The notes: a model not told the origin generated them from the letters alone. 64,000 nt of DNA from Anaerolineales bacterium (GCA_030583905.1 CP129481.1:1116001-1180000), one strand, 5' to 3'. Positions 28,568-36,731 are shown, numbered from the stretch's first letter. Numbers and translations are program-made.

Positions 28568-28592
28568 AACTGGCGGAAACGCCAGTTTTTTT
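28568..28592 (+). terminator. Terminator of the NACHT operon
   Basis: AACTGGCG-GAAA-CGCCAGTT forms a perfect 8-bp stem with a GNRA-type loop followed by five more Ts, 22 bp after the stop of the small gene. It closes the two-gene unit. Confidence 0.92.
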
Positions 28593-28607
28593 GTCGAAAG
28601 GATGAAA

Positions 28608-29258
28608 ATGAAACCACTATTTTTGATCCTGACCGCATTCACTCTTGCCGCCTGCGCTGTCCCAGTGGATGCGCCCCCGCCTCCCACCGCCCTGCCATCT
28701 GTCACGCCTCCACCGGCTGTGACCTCCACCTCGGCTATCGTCGCCTCTCCAACGCTCGTCCCCGGGTTTTGCGCCGACCCGCGCGGACGCGAGTTGATCA
28801 ACTCCCTGCGCACCGCCGTCCAGACCAAGGATGGAAAACTACTGGCATCGCTCATCTCCCCAACAGATGGCATGGATGTGCGCATCTTCCGAAACGGGAA
28901 TGTCATCAACTATGATATGGAGCACGCCCCGTTCGTGTTTGAAACCACCTTCCAAGCGGACTGGGGCTTACATTTTGCCAGCGGCGAACTGACCATCGGC
29001 TCCTTTCAGGAGATCATTCTGCCTTCATTACAGCAGATATTTTCCGTGGAGACCGAGATCATTTGCAACGAATTGAAGACCGGCGGCGCGACGTACATTC
29101 CCGAATGGCAATATCCCGACATGGACTTTTACTCCGTTCACTTCCCCGGCACTTCGCAATACGATGGCTTGGATTGGCAGACCTGGGCGATTGGCATGGC
29201 ACCCGTGGATGGTGTGCTATACATCACTGCTCTCTCTCCCTTTGTTTGGGAGCCGTAA
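28608..29258 (+). CDS. Lipoprotein of unknown function
   Basis: Two ATGs at 28602 and 28608 are in frame; the second lies 5 nt behind AAAGGA and is preferred (216 residues). The signal peptide ends in the lipobox TLAAC, followed by a Pro/Thr/Ser-rich linker to about residue 50. The remainder holds SLISPTDGMDVRIFRNG and a C-terminal DWQTWAIGMAPVDGVLYITAL, a pattern seen in small secreted proteins that fold as an alpha/beta NTF2-like or related domain, but the match is not firm. It stands alone between the NACHT terminator and a palindromic terminator-like element. Confidence 0.65.
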   Translation: MKPLFLILTAFTLAACAVPVDAPPPPTALPSVTPPPAVTSTSAIVASPTLVPGFCADPRGRELINSLRTAVQTKDGKLLASLISPTDGMDVRIFRNGNVINYDMEHAPFVFETTFQADWGLHFASGELTIGSFQEIILPSLQQIFSVETEIICNELKTGGATYIPEWQYPDMDFYSVHFPGTSQYDGLDWQTWAIGMAPVDGVLYITALSPFVWEP

Positions 29259-29289
29259 ATGTAGGTCGCGCTTTAAGCGCGACCTACAT
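29259..29289. repeat. Palindrome ATGTAGGTCGCGC / GCGCGACCTACAT
   Basis: A nearly perfect 31-bp palindrome begins directly after the stop codon at 29258. It lacks a strong U-run, so it is more likely a dispersed palindromic repeat that can also work as a transcript end. A related palindrome lies at 55117-55135. Confidence 0.6.
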
Positions 29290-29338
29290 CCGTCCGTTAA
29301 TGTAAGAAACTCCCATCTGTGATATTCTATAAAAGATA

Positions 29339-29360
29339 TTATTGCGAAAAGTTGCAATAA
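29339..29360. promoter_or_regulatory. Fur-family operator candidate, TTGC-N8-GCAA
   Basis: TTATTGC at 29339-29345 and GCAATAA at 29354-29360 form a perfect inverted repeat with an 8-nt centre, ending 9 nt before the ATG of the Fur-family gene. The half-sites resemble the published Nur (nickel uptake regulator) box of Streptomyces, TTGC-N9-GCAA, with a centre one base shorter. TATTCT at 29322-29327 upstream may be the -10 box. Autoregulation plus nickel control of the operon is inferred. Confidence 0.6.
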
Positions 29361-29369
29361 GGATATTTC

Positions 29370-29795
29370 ATGTCCTGTGCTGATTCCTACGCTCCTCAAC
29401 TCCGCGCCCGCGGATATCGTATGACGCCTCAGCGGCTCGCCATTCTGCATGTTCTCCATCACTCCGGGGGGCATCTCTCCCCGACGGATGTATATGAACG
29501 TGCGCGCACGGAACTGCCTAGCCTGACCGAATCCACGGTGTATCGCACGCTGGAATTCCTTGCGAAGAATGGCTTGGCGCGCGCCGCTCGCATGTTTGGC
29601 GGACGTCTCGTCTATGAGATCGCAGGGCATGAGCATCATCACCTGAAATGCCGAAACTGTGGGAATGAAATGGAGGTGGAACACGCCTTACTGGAGGAAC
29701 TTTACCGCCAACTTGAATTGGAGAGCGGTTATCGGTTGACGGATAGTCATCTTACGTTTTTCGGTCTTTGTCCAAACTGTCAAAAAGGAGAATAG
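29370..29795 (+). CDS. Fur-family metal-dependent repressor, probably nickel-responsive
   Basis: The 141-residue protein begins after AAGGAT. The winged-helix part has RMTPQRLAILHVL and TESTVYRTLEFLAKNGL, the DNA-recognition helix of Fur proteins. The dimerisation and metal part has GHEHHHLKCRNCGNEMEV and a second CPNC pair near the C-terminus, giving the structural zinc site, and the His-rich segment of the regulatory metal site. Fur homologs sense iron, zinc, manganese, nickel or peroxide. Because an ECF nickel/cobalt transporter follows after 2 bp and the upstream palindrome resembles a Nur box, nickel is the most likely effector. Zur is the main alternative. Confidence 0.85.
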   Translation: MSCADSYAPQLRARGYRMTPQRLAILHVLHHSGGHLSPTDVYERARTELPSLTESTVYRTLEFLAKNGLARAARMFGGRLVYEIAGHEHHHLKCRNCGNEMEVEHALLEELYRQLELESGYRLTDSHLTFFGLCPNCQKGE

Positions 29796-29797
29796 AA

Positions 29798-30733
29798 ATG
29801 TTATATGTACCAGTCCTGCTTCACATCCCGGATGGGTTTCTGAATGTGGTCGTTTCCGTGATTTTCTGGATCGCCACCATTGTCACACTTGGATTCGCCA
29901 TTTCCAAAACGAACAAATCGCTCGGTGAAAAACAAATCCCGCTGATGGGTATCATGGCGGCGTTCATCTTCGCCGCGCAGATGATCAACTTCCCGGTGGC
30001 GGGCGGCACTTCCGGTCACCTGTTGGGCGGCGCGCTTGCCGCCATCGTGCTTGGTCCGTGGGCGGGAATGCTCGTGATGACCGCTGTGATTGCTGTGCAG
30101 GCGCTGCTCTTCCAGGACGGCGGTTTGCTCGTGATGGGCGCGAACATCTTCAACATGGGACTTGTCACCGCCGCCATCGGGTATGGATTGTATCGTTCGG
30201 TCATGGGGCAATCCAAAACAGTGAAACTCGGCGCGGTTGCCTTTGCTGCGTGGCTTTCGGTGATGGCAGGTGCGCTTCTGACCGCCCTGCAACTCTGGCT
30301 GAGCGGCACGTCGCAATTGCAGATTGTGATCCCTGCCATGATGGGTGTTCACGCCTTGATCGGCGTCGGCGAAGCGTTGATCACGGTCTTTGCGCTGGCG
30401 TTTATCATGCAGACCCGTCCCGACCTGCTCGGCGAAGGGTCCGAATCCGCGAAGGGAAGCCGCAACTGGATCTGGGTCGGCGGGATCGTCGCCCTGCTGG
30501 TCGTGTTGATCTCACCGTTCGCCTCTGGCGACCCCGACGGCTTGGAACGTGTCGCTGAAGATTTGGGCTTCATTGGAACCGGTCTCGACGCGCCCTATTC
30601 CATCATCCCGGATTACACCATTCCCTTCCTCGGCGAGACCGCGCTCTCGACCATCCTTGCCGGTGTGGTGGGGATCATTGTCGTGGCGGTCATTATGATC
30701 CTGATCGGGCGCGGGATGAAGGCGAAATCGTAA
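29798..30733 (+). CDS. ECF nickel/cobalt transporter substrate-binding subunit, NikM-NikN fusion
   Basis: The start at 29798 follows AAAAGGAG; the protein is 311 residues. Residues 9-15 read HIPDGFL, the metal-binding N-terminus of CbiM/NikM, and several membrane helices follow with MGIMAAFIFAAQMINFPVAG and SGHLLGGALAAIVLGPWAGM. The C-terminal 75 residues contain DPDGLERVAEDLGF and a last membrane helix, matching the PDGLE/NikN component, so M and N are fused as in other NikMN proteins. It captures Ni2+ or Co2+ in the membrane and passes it through with the T and A subunits encoded next. Oddly, eight residues precede the usually N-terminal Met-His pair. Confidence 0.85.
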   Translation: MLYVPVLLHIPDGFLNVVVSVIFWIATIVTLGFAISKTNKSLGEKQIPLMGIMAAFIFAAQMINFPVAGGTSGHLLGGALAAIVLGPWAGMLVMTAVIAVQALLFQDGGLLVMGANIFNMGLVTAAIGYGLYRSVMGQSKTVKLGAVAFAAWLSVMAGALLTALQLWLSGTSQLQIVIPAMMGVHALIGVGEALITVFALAFIMQTRPDLLGEGSESAKGSRNWIWVGGIVALLVVLISPFASGDPDGLERVAEDLGFIGTGLDAPYSIIPDYTIPFLGETALSTILAGVVGIIVVAVIMILIGRGMKAKS

Positions 30734-30743
30734 ATAGAAAATA

Positions 30744-31535
30744 ATGCACTTCGACGCATTCGACCGTTACCACGAAACCCAAAGTTTTCTCCACCGCCTC
30801 GACCCGCGCGTGAAGGTTTTGGTGACGGTTATCTTTATCGTTTCCAATGCCCTGCTCCCGGACGGGGCGTGGATTGCCTTTGTTTCGGCATGGATATTTT
30901 TACTCGCCAACAACTTGATCTCCAAACTTGGCATCGGCTACACCCTCAAGCGTTCCATCATCGCACTGCCATTCGCTTTGATCGCGATTACCGTCCTTTT
31001 CTCCATCCCCGGTGAGCCGCTCACCACGTTTAATTTTATTGCGTGGCAACTCACCATCACAGACAACGGGCTCCTGCGTTTTGTGAGCATCCTCATCCGT
31101 TCGTGGCTTTCGGTGCAGATGGCAATCCTGCTGGTGGCGGTGACGCGCTTCCCCGATCTCGTCCATGCGTTGGAGCATTTGCGCGTGCCAGCCGTCCTCA
31201 CCACGATCATCGCCTTTCTCTACCGCTATCTCTTCGTGCTGACGGACGAGGTCCTGCGTCTGCTTCGGGCGAGGGAAAGCCGCTCGGGAGCCGCCCCAGG
31301 TTCGAGGTCGGGGGGAGGCGTGTTGTGGCGGGCGAAGGTCGCGGGGAATATGGCGGGTCAGTTATTCCTGCGAAGTTACGAACGCAGTGACCGCATCTAC
31401 AATGCGATGGTGGCGCGCGGATATGCGGGTCATCTGTATACGTTGAATCCGCACGAGATGAAGTCGTCCGATTATTACGCGACGGCGTTTGCGATTGCCG
31501 TTATTTTTATCCTGCAAGTGGTTGGAAGGTTCTGA
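30744..31535 (+). CDS. ECF transporter T component, CbiQ/NikQ type
   Basis: The 263-residue membrane protein starts with MHFDAFDRYHETQSFLHRLDPRVKVL, whose LDPR-K motif opens the EcfT/CbiQ family. About five membrane helices follow. The coupling helices with the Ala-Arg-Gly signatures are LLRARESRSG and AMVARGYAGH, the second being the canonical ARG motif that docks on the ATPases. The subunit couples ATP hydrolysis to the substrate-binding M subunit encoded 10 bp upstream. It overlaps the ATPase gene by one base (TGATG). Confidence 0.9.
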   Translation: MHFDAFDRYHETQSFLHRLDPRVKVLVTVIFIVSNALLPDGAWIAFVSAWIFLLANNLISKLGIGYTLKRSIIALPFALIAITVLFSIPGEPLTTFNFIAWQLTITDNGLLRFVSILIRSWLSVQMAILLVAVTRFPDLVHALEHLRVPAVLTTIIAFLYRYLFVLTDEVLRLLRARESRSGAAPGSRSGGGVLWRAKVAGNMAGQLFLRSYERSDRIYNAMVARGYAGHLYTLNPHEMKSSDYYATAFAIAVIFILQVVGRF

Positions 31536-32290
31536 TGCCCGTTACGCATATCAAGAGTCAGTTTGCGCCGCCCGAATGTGACGGTGATGTTTTGTCGGTG
31601 AACGATCTGCATTTCGCCTATCCTGATGGACACGCCGCCCTGCATGGCGTTTCTTTGAAGTTGTGCGGCGGTGACAAGGTGGCGCTGGTGGGACCGAACG
31701 GCGCGGGCAAGTCCACGTTGATGCTGCACCTGAATGGGATTTTGCATGGGCGCGGCGAGGTGGAGATCGCGGGCATGCGCCTCACACGTGACAACCTGCC
31801 TGCCATCCGCGCCATGGTGGGACTCGTGTTCCAGAACCCGGACGACCAACTCTTTTCGCCGACGGTGTTCGAGGATGTGGCGTTCGGTCCACTGCACATG
31901 GGCTTGCCCGAGGACGAGGTCCGCGCGCGGGTGGATGCCGCGCTCGAAGCCGTGCGGATGTCGGGCTATCGGGAGCGCCTGTCGCATCACTTGAGTGTGG
32001 GCGAGAAGAAGCGCATCGCCATCGCGACGGTGCTTTCGATGCAGCCGAGTTTATTGGTATTGGACGAACCGTCGGCGGGACTCGACCCGCGCGCGCGGCG
32101 GACGTTGATCAACCTGTTGCGCGACCTGCCGATCACGATGCTCGTCTCCACGCACGACATGAAACTGGTGCAGGAGTTGTTTCCGCGCACGATCGTGATG
32201 GACGAAGGCAGGGTGGTGGCGGACGGAATGACTCAGGATATACTGGAGGACGAAGCGCTGTTGACAGCGCATGGGCTGGAGAAGCCGTGA
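31535..32290 (+). CDS. ECF transporter ATPase, CbiO/NikO type
   Basis: The 251-residue protein has a complete ABC ATPase: Walker [11 protein letters not shown]-loop [16 protein letters not shown], signature [10 protein letters not shown], Walker B LLVLDEP, D-loop SAGLD and H-loop VSTHD. The Q-loop NPDDQ form is typical of ECF ATPases. A single ATPase gene means that a homodimer powers the transporter, as in nickel/cobalt ECF systems. The operon is regulator, NikMN, NikQ, NikO. Confidence 0.93.
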   Translation: MPVTHIKSQFAPPECDGDVLSVNDLHFAYPDGHAALHGVSLKLCGGDKVALVGPNGAGKSTLMLHLNGILHGRGEVEIAGMRLTRDNLPAIRAMVGLVFQNPDDQLFSPTVFEDVAFGPLHMGLPEDEVRARVDAALEAVRMSGYRERLSHHLSVGEKKRIAIATVLSMQPSLLVLDEPSAGLDPRARRTLINLLRDLPITMLVSTHDMKLVQELFPRTIVMDEGRVVADGMTQDILEDEALLTAHGLEKP

Positions 32291-32350
32291 GGTTGATTGT
32301 TCATCTTCTTCGAGAGGATGATGGTAATAAGCCAGATGGGATTTGCAAAT

Positions 32351-33277
32351 ATGCGGAACAAATTGATGATATTCTTATATGTTATTTCACTTGTTCTGGT
32401 TGGAATCTTGTTGTCCGGATGCGGTACTCAGTCTGTAACACAAATTCCCGCGGCAGATGTGCCGCTTTTACTGACGCCATTGCTAACCCACGAAATTACC
32501 CAGCCAACTGCCGTCCCATTCAGCACTGCAACTGCCATTTCGTCACCAACTTGGACGCCTGTTCCTGCGTTGCCTGTGGAGATTCGAGAACAGAATATAA
32601 ACGAGTTGTTTTCAATCAATGGCGGCTGTGATTTTCCATGTTGGTGGGGTATTCGACTTGGCGACACAATTCAAAGAGTTGCTGAACTTGCTCCCGTGAT
32701 TGGGAAATCTCTTCGCAAGGATCAGGGTCTTGTTTATTATTACACTTTGCCATTGGATAATCTTAATACACCTGATTTGAATGTTAGCTACCATGTTGAT
32801 GTTGATCAAAATGTTCAACGTATGGAAGTCACCCTTGGTCAGCCTTCCCGCTTTAGGAACTATTACGATGCCTTTGAAGAACAATTATCGCTTGCTAGTC
32901 TGCTGAAGCGTTATGGAAAACCAAGTGAGATTTTATTTTTGGTTGCCCCGCGGTTTGAACCAGGTGAAACGCCAAGGCCATACACTTTATTCCTAATTTA
33001 CGACATACAAAATTTTGGAATTGTATATTCAGGGCTGGTTGATTCTGAAACTCCATTGCAGGTATGTTCTATAAAGTTGGATAATCATCGTCTTCAGTAC
33101 ATTTCATTATATTTGCACAATCCGCGCTCGAAAATTGCACGAATAAATCGGTTTAACTCTGCTGAATTACTCCCTTTAGAGCAAGTGACTTCGATAAGTG
33201 TGGACGATTTTTATCGAATATTTTCTGAACCTGAAAATGACCGGTGCATCGAAGTTTCAATTGACGCATGGCAATGA
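32351..33277 (+). CDS. Lipoprotein of unknown function, AT-rich gene
   Basis: Several in-frame starts exist (32297, 32318, 32321, 32336); 32351 gives the best signal peptide, MRNKLMIFLYVIS to LLSGC, and a 308-residue protein. A Thr/Pro-rich linker of about 50 residues follows. The body includes SINGGCDFPCWWGIRLGD with a Cys pair and then RVAELAP, a pattern I recall from other Anaerolineae lipoproteins but cannot name. The gene is visibly richer in A and T than the transporter genes just before it, suggesting different origin or weak selection. No terminator separates it from the transporter operon, so read-through is possible. Confidence 0.65.
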   Translation: MRNKLMIFLYVISLVLVGILLSGCGTQSVTQIPAADVPLLLTPLLTHEITQPTAVPFSTATAISSPTWTPVPALPVEIREQNINELFSINGGCDFPCWWGIRLGDTIQRVAELAPVIGKSLRKDQGLVYYYTLPLDNLNTPDLNVSYHVDVDQNVQRMEVTLGQPSRFRNYYDAFEEQLSLASLLKRYGKPSEILFLVAPRFEPGETPRPYTLFLIYDIQNFGIVYSGLVDSETPLQVCSIKLDNHRLQYISLYLHNPRSKIARINRFNSAELLPLEQVTSISVDDFYRIFSEPENDRCIEVSIDAWQ

Positions 33278-33333
33278 TTACTTTTTTTGTTGTAATCCAA
33301 TGTTGGTGGTCAAATTAACTTGATACTATCTGC

Positions 33334-33367
33334 AAAAAGCGCTTCTGAGAAATCAGAAGCGCTTTTT
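33334..33367. terminator. Bidirectional terminator between lipoprotein gene and metK
   Basis: AAAAAGCGCTTCTGA and TCAGAAGCGCTTTTT form a perfect 15-bp stem with a GAAA loop. With A and T runs on both sides it ends the + strand lipoprotein transcript and the - strand metK transcript. Confidence 0.95.
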
Positions 33368-33386
33368 ACTTTCCACTTTTTACCTT

Positions 33387-34601
33387 CTACACACCAGCGG
33401 CTTTCTTCAATGCCTCCGCCTTGTCCGTCTTCTCCCAGGGGAATTCGATATCATCGCGCCCGAAGTGTCCGTAGGCAGCGGTCTGGCGGAAGATCGGTTT
33501 GCGCAAGCCGAGGTCGCGGATGATCGCGCCGGGGCGCAGGTCGAAGCGTTCGCTGATCAGCGCGGCGATCTTCTCGTCGGCGATCTTGGCAGTACCGAAG
33601 GTCTCCACATTGACCGAGAGCGGGTGCGCCACGCCGATGGCATAAGAGACCTGCACTTCCACGCGGTCTGCCAGCCCGGCGGCGACCACGTTCTTCGCCA
33701 CATAGCGCGCAGCGTACGCGGCGGAGCGATCCACTTTGGTGGCGTCCTTGCCGGAGAATGCGCCTCCGCCATGACGTCCCATGCCGCCGTAGGTGTCCAC
33801 GATGATCTTGCGCCCGGTCACGCCCGCGTCGCCCATTGGTCCGCCGATCACAAAGCGTCCCGTCGGGTTGACAAAGACCTTAAGGTCGCCGTCCACCAAT
33901 TCCTTGGGCAGGACGGGATTGATAATGTGCTCGATCACGCCGTCGCGGATCTCTTCCTGTGAAACCTCAGGTGCGTGCTGGGTGGAGATCAGGACGGTAT
34001 CGATGCGCTTGGGCTTCCCGAAAGCGTATTCCACCGTCACCTGACTCTTCGCATCGGGACGCAGCCACGGCAGGGTTCCGTTTTTTCGGATTTCACTCTG
34101 TCTGCGGACGAGTTTGTGCGCGAGATAGATCGGCAGGGGCATCAGGGTGGGGGTTTCATTGCAGGCATAGCCGAACATCATACCCTGGTCGCCCGCGCCG
34201 ATGGATTCAACTTCCTCATCCGTGAGGTGGTGTCCATCGCGCGTTTCGAGCGCGTGGTTCACGCCCATGGCGATGTCACCGGATTGCTTGGCGATCGCAA
34301 CCAGCACGCCGCAGGAATTTCCGTCGAAGCCTTTTTCGCTCGAGTCGTACCCGATCTCGTTGACCACCTTGCGGACGAGTTCATCGTAGTTGAAGGTGGC
34401 GTTGGTGGTGATCTCTCCCAACAGCATGACGTAGCCGGTCTTGACCGCAGTTTCGCACGCCACACGCGAGCGCGGATCCTGCTCGAGGCACGCATCGAGG
34501 ACCGCATCCGAGACTTGGTCGCAGATCTTGTCCGGGTGCCCCTCTGAAACGGATTCTGATGTGAACATCAGGCTGGGGGATGTCATAAAAGTATTGGACA
34601 T
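33387..34601 (-). CDS. metK: S-adenosylmethionine synthetase
   Basis: The 404-residue protein has the family length. Motifs are [17 protein letters not shown] at the N-terminus (His and Asp for ATP and Mg), [12 protein letters not shown] and [19 protein letters not shown] (P-loop-like phosphate site). It makes S-adenosylmethionine from methionine and ATP in the cytosol. The start at 34601 lies behind AAGGAG. Expression is controlled by a SAM-I riboswitch in the 260-nt leader, driven by a strong sigma70-type promoter; high SAM should lower expression. Confidence 0.97.
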   Translation of the reverse strand: MSNTFMTSPSLMFTSESVSEGHPDKICDQVSDAVLDACLEQDPRSRVACETAVKTGYVMLLGEITTNATFNYDELVRKVVNEIGYDSSEKGFDGNSCGVLVAIAKQSGDIAMGVNHALETRDGHHLTDEEVESIGAGDQGMMFGYACNETPTLMPLPIYLAHKLVRRQSEIRKNGTLPWLRPDAKSQVTVEYAFGKPKRIDTVLISTQHAPEVSQEEIRDGVIEHIINPVLPKELVDGDLKVFVNPTGRFVIGGPMGDAGVTGRKIIVDTYGGMGRHGGGAFSGKDATKVDRSAAYAARYVAKNVVAAGLADRVEVQVSYAIGVAHPLSVNVETFGTAKIADEKIAALISERFDLRPGAIIRDLGLRKPIFRQTAAYGHFGRDDIEFPWEKTDKAEALKKAAGV

Positions 34602-34626
34602 TGTTTATTTCTCCTTGGAAATAGAA

Positions 34627-34659
34627 AATTGCCCATTCAGACGTGCAGAAAGGGCAATT
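34627..34659 (-). promoter_or_regulatory. Expression-platform hairpin of the SAM riboswitch
   Basis: AATTGCCC and GGGCAATT pair over a 17-nt loop just downstream of the aptamer and just before the Shine-Dalgarno of metK, followed by TTCTATTT. It is probably the terminator of the riboswitch, but the U-tract is interrupted, so control of translation cannot be excluded. Confidence 0.6.
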
Positions 34660-34677
34660 CGAATCATGCTTGTTTTA

Positions 34678-34810
34678 CCCTCTCATCTTCCAGCGTATCC
34701 TGTCGGAATTGGCACCGTGTGTGTTGGTCGTTTGGTCTGACCATCTGATCAACACATCGGTTGTCGAGGCATCGCAGGGCCGGTCCCTCCGCCTCTCTGG
34801 ATAAGAGCGT
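34678..34810 (-). ncRNA. SAM-I (S-box) riboswitch aptamer upstream of metK
   Basis: On the - strand the leader reads CTCTTATC-AGAG, then GGCGGAGGGAC, GGCCCTGCGATGCC, CGACAACC, later ACGGTGCCAATTCC, and closes with GGAAGATGAGAGG. These are the conserved blocks of the SAM-I aptamer in the right order: P1 strands CTCTTATC and GATGAGAG, the kink-turn and pseudoknot region of P2, the P3 asymmetric loop, and P4. Position before metK supports the call. It binds SAM and represses metK when SAM is plentiful. Confidence 0.95.
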
Positions 34811-34838
34811 CTATTTGGGTCTATTTAATTGTGCGCAG

Positions 34839-34867
34839 ATGATACCATAGCAAAAATTACGCGTCAA
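34839..34867 (-). promoter_or_regulatory. Promoter of the metK leader
   Basis: On the - strand, TTGACG (34867-34862) and TATCAT (34844-34839) are separated by 17 bp and lie just upstream of the riboswitch, giving a good sigma70-type promoter. Confidence 0.7.
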
Positions 34868-34868
34868 A

Positions 34869-34905
34869 TAAAAAACAAGCCGTCGGCATGGAACCGGCGG
34901 CTTGC
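34869..34905 (-). terminator. Terminator of the FGE-fold lipoprotein gene
   Basis: On the - strand AAGCCGCCGG and CCGACGGCTT pair over a short TTCCATG loop and are followed by GTTTTTTATTT. It lies 18 bp after the stop of the lipoprotein gene and just before the metK promoter, insulating the two. Confidence 0.85.
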
Positions 34906-34923
34906 TGGCGGACAGGTTTCGGC

Positions 34924-35853
34924 TTAGTCGGAAGCGCAGCGGAAGCCGATCTTGTTTGAAACATCACCGAGGTAATCGGATGAAAATGGGTCAGACGCAT
35001 TCGGGTTCGAGCCGCGTACCGATCCGCGGTTGGAGAGGCGGACGTTTCGGAATTCGTCCTGGAAGTTTCCGCCGCGTACCACGCGGTTGAAGTAGGTGCT
35101 GCGCGCGCCGGGACCGGTCGGGTTCATGGTTGCACCCTTGCTGTAGAATTCGGCGTCATAAAAATCAAGGACCCATTCGGTCACATTTCCAGCCATGTCC
35201 AAAACGCCGAACGGACTGGCTCCTGCCGGGAAACTGCCCACGCGGGTGGTGTCTCCAACGAAGTAGTTGAAGTTGCCGCGGGATGAGTCGGGACGTTCAT
35301 CGCCCCATGGATAGGTGCGGAAATCGTCGCCGCGCGCGGCGCGTTCCCATTCCGCCTCGGTCGGCAGGCGGCGTCCAGCCCACTTGCAGTAGGCATCTGC
35401 TTGCAGCCAAGTCACATACACGACGGGGAAGTCGTTGAATTCGGTATTGTTAAAATAAGAGTTGCGCGTTTGTGATTTGAAATCCTGTGGCGGTTCGCAT
35501 GCGCCTGTCTGCATGCACAACATATACATGCCGTTGGTGACTTCCAATTTATCCATCCAGAAGCCTTTCAAGGTGACATTGCGAGCGGGGACCTCATCCT
35601 TCTGCTGGTCGGGGTCCAAGGCTCCCATGCGAAACGTGCCGTCTGGGATGTATACTTGGGGCATGCCATCCACGGATGAAACGCGTTCCTCGCCCGCCTG
35701 TCCGCTCGAGACAGCAGCGGTCGGGTTGATGGCAGGCGGCGTATTGGTGGGGAAGGCGGTGGCGATGGGGATCGCGGTCGGCTGTGCATTTCCAGCTCCA
35801 CAGGCTGAGAGGAATAAAGCCAGAGAAACAAGGATTGGGATTAGTTTTTTCAT
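34924..35853 (-). CDS. FGE-fold (SUMF1/DUF323) lipoprotein
   Basis: The 309-residue protein starts after AAAGGAGA. The signal peptide ends at LSAC, so it is lipid-anchored outside the cytoplasmic membrane; a Thr/Pro/Ala linker follows to about residue 60. The FGE fold then shows MPQVYIPDGTFRMG, the VTNGMYMLCM strand, VVYVTWLQADAYCKWAGRR, RLPTEAEWERAARG, YPWGDERPD, GVLDMAGNVTEWV, VVRGGNFQDEFRNVRLSNR and IGFRCA. Active formylglycine-generating enzymes carry a Cys pair right after the GGS-like turn; here that region has no Cys. The protein is therefore probably a binding module. It is transcribed away from the response regulator gene and has a close relative at 36765-37721. Confidence 0.85.
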   Translation of the reverse strand: MKKLIPILVSLALFLSACGAGNAQPTAIPIATAFPTNTPPAINPTAAVSSGQAGEERVSSVDGMPQVYIPDGTFRMGALDPDQQKDEVPARNVTLKGFWMDKLEVTNGMYMLCMQTGACEPPQDFKSQTRNSYFNNTEFNDFPVVYVTWLQADAYCKWAGRRLPTEAEWERAARGDDFRTYPWGDERPDSSRGNFNYFVGDTTRVGSFPAGASPFGVLDMAGNVTEWVLDFYDAEFYSKGATMNPTGPGARSTYFNRVVRGGNFQDEFRNVRLSNRGSVRGSNPNASDPFSSDYLGDVSNKIGFRCASD

Positions 35854-35964
35854 GCGATTCTCCTTTGTAAGATGATTTCAGTATACAAAGGGATGACTTA
35901 TTTCCTAATCCCCCAAAGGTAATATTTTGGTTAAATTTTACGACTTTTTACGACCTTTCTAACG

Positions 35965-35970
35965 TATAAT
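35965..35970 (+). promoter_or_regulatory. TATAAT box before the response regulator gene
   Basis: TATAAT occurs 60 bp before the chosen ATG of the response regulator and 11 bp before an alternative in-frame TTG at 35982. It may be the -10 box of that gene. Confidence 0.4.
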
Positions 35971-36029
35971 CACCTACAACTTTGTTAGCCGACCATCCCT
36001 TCTGGAAGCAGGTATTCACATCAGCATAT

Positions 36030-36731
36030 ATGACCAGCCTACAATTGAACACATCTCAAAATACTCCCCGCGTTTTCATCATTTGTGACCAGGACGCGAC
36101 CGCGCCAATTTGGGGCTACATCATCCGTGACCGCGGGCTCGTCGCCATTTTGGAAACATCTGTCCAGCGTGCCATGGAACGCTCGGCGGAGGAAATTCCC
36201 GATCTTATCGTCATTGACGTGAACGCGCCTCATCCCCAACGCATGGAGTTGTGTCGCAAATTCCGGACCTTGAGTGCCAGCCCGATCCTGCTCTTTTTGC
36301 CGTCCAACAACGAGACGGAGATTCTGGAAGCGTATGAAAACGGCGTGGATGAGTGCGTGGTCAAGCCGATCAGTCCTGCGATCTTCCTCGCCAAGATCAT
36401 CGCCTGGTCGCGCCGCAGTTGGAGCGAGCCGATGCGACCCCGCGAAACCGGGCGCCTGCGTCTCAACCCGTCTCATCGGTCGGCGGTGGGCGCGAACAAG
36501 AGCGAGATCAAACTCACCAATCTCGAATTTCGTCTCCTGCATCTGCTCATGAGCCGCCCCGGTTATGTCTTCCCGTCCGATGAGATCATTCAAACTGTGT
36601 GGGGCGCGGAGGGCGATATTATTCTGCTGAAAAATGTCATCTATCGGTTGAGAAAAAAACTGGAAGAGGAATCCGGCGAGTCGCACCTCATCAAGACTTG
36701 GCCCGGCGGATACAGCTTCGTGGAAGATTGA
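36030..36731 (+). CDS. Response regulator with degenerate receiver and OmpR-type winged helix
   Basis: The protein is 233 residues from the ATG at 36030; a TTG at 35982 would add 16 residues. The receiver part (about 10-125) keeps PDLIVIDVNAP, where the phospho-acceptor Asp would be, and a KPIS switch lysine, but its first strand is IICDQDA instead of the normal acidic pair, so phosphorylation may be weakened. The C-terminal winged helix (about 150-233) is of the PhoB/OmpR type: LTNLEFRLLHLLMSRPGYVF, IIQTVWG, VIYRLRKKLEE and a GGYSF wing. It probably regulates the two FGE-fold lipoprotein genes that flank it, which is inference. No kinase lies beside it. Confidence 0.85.
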   Translation: MTSLQLNTSQNTPRVFIICDQDATAPIWGYIIRDRGLVAILETSVQRAMERSAEEIPDLIVIDVNAPHPQRMELCRKFRTLSASPILLFLPSNNETEILEAYENGVDECVVKPISPAIFLAKIIAWSRRSWSEPMRPRETGRLRLNPSHRSAVGANKSEIKLTNLEFRLLHLLMSRPGYVFPSDEIIQTVWGAEGDIILLKNVIYRLRKKLEEESGESHLIKTWPGGYSFVED

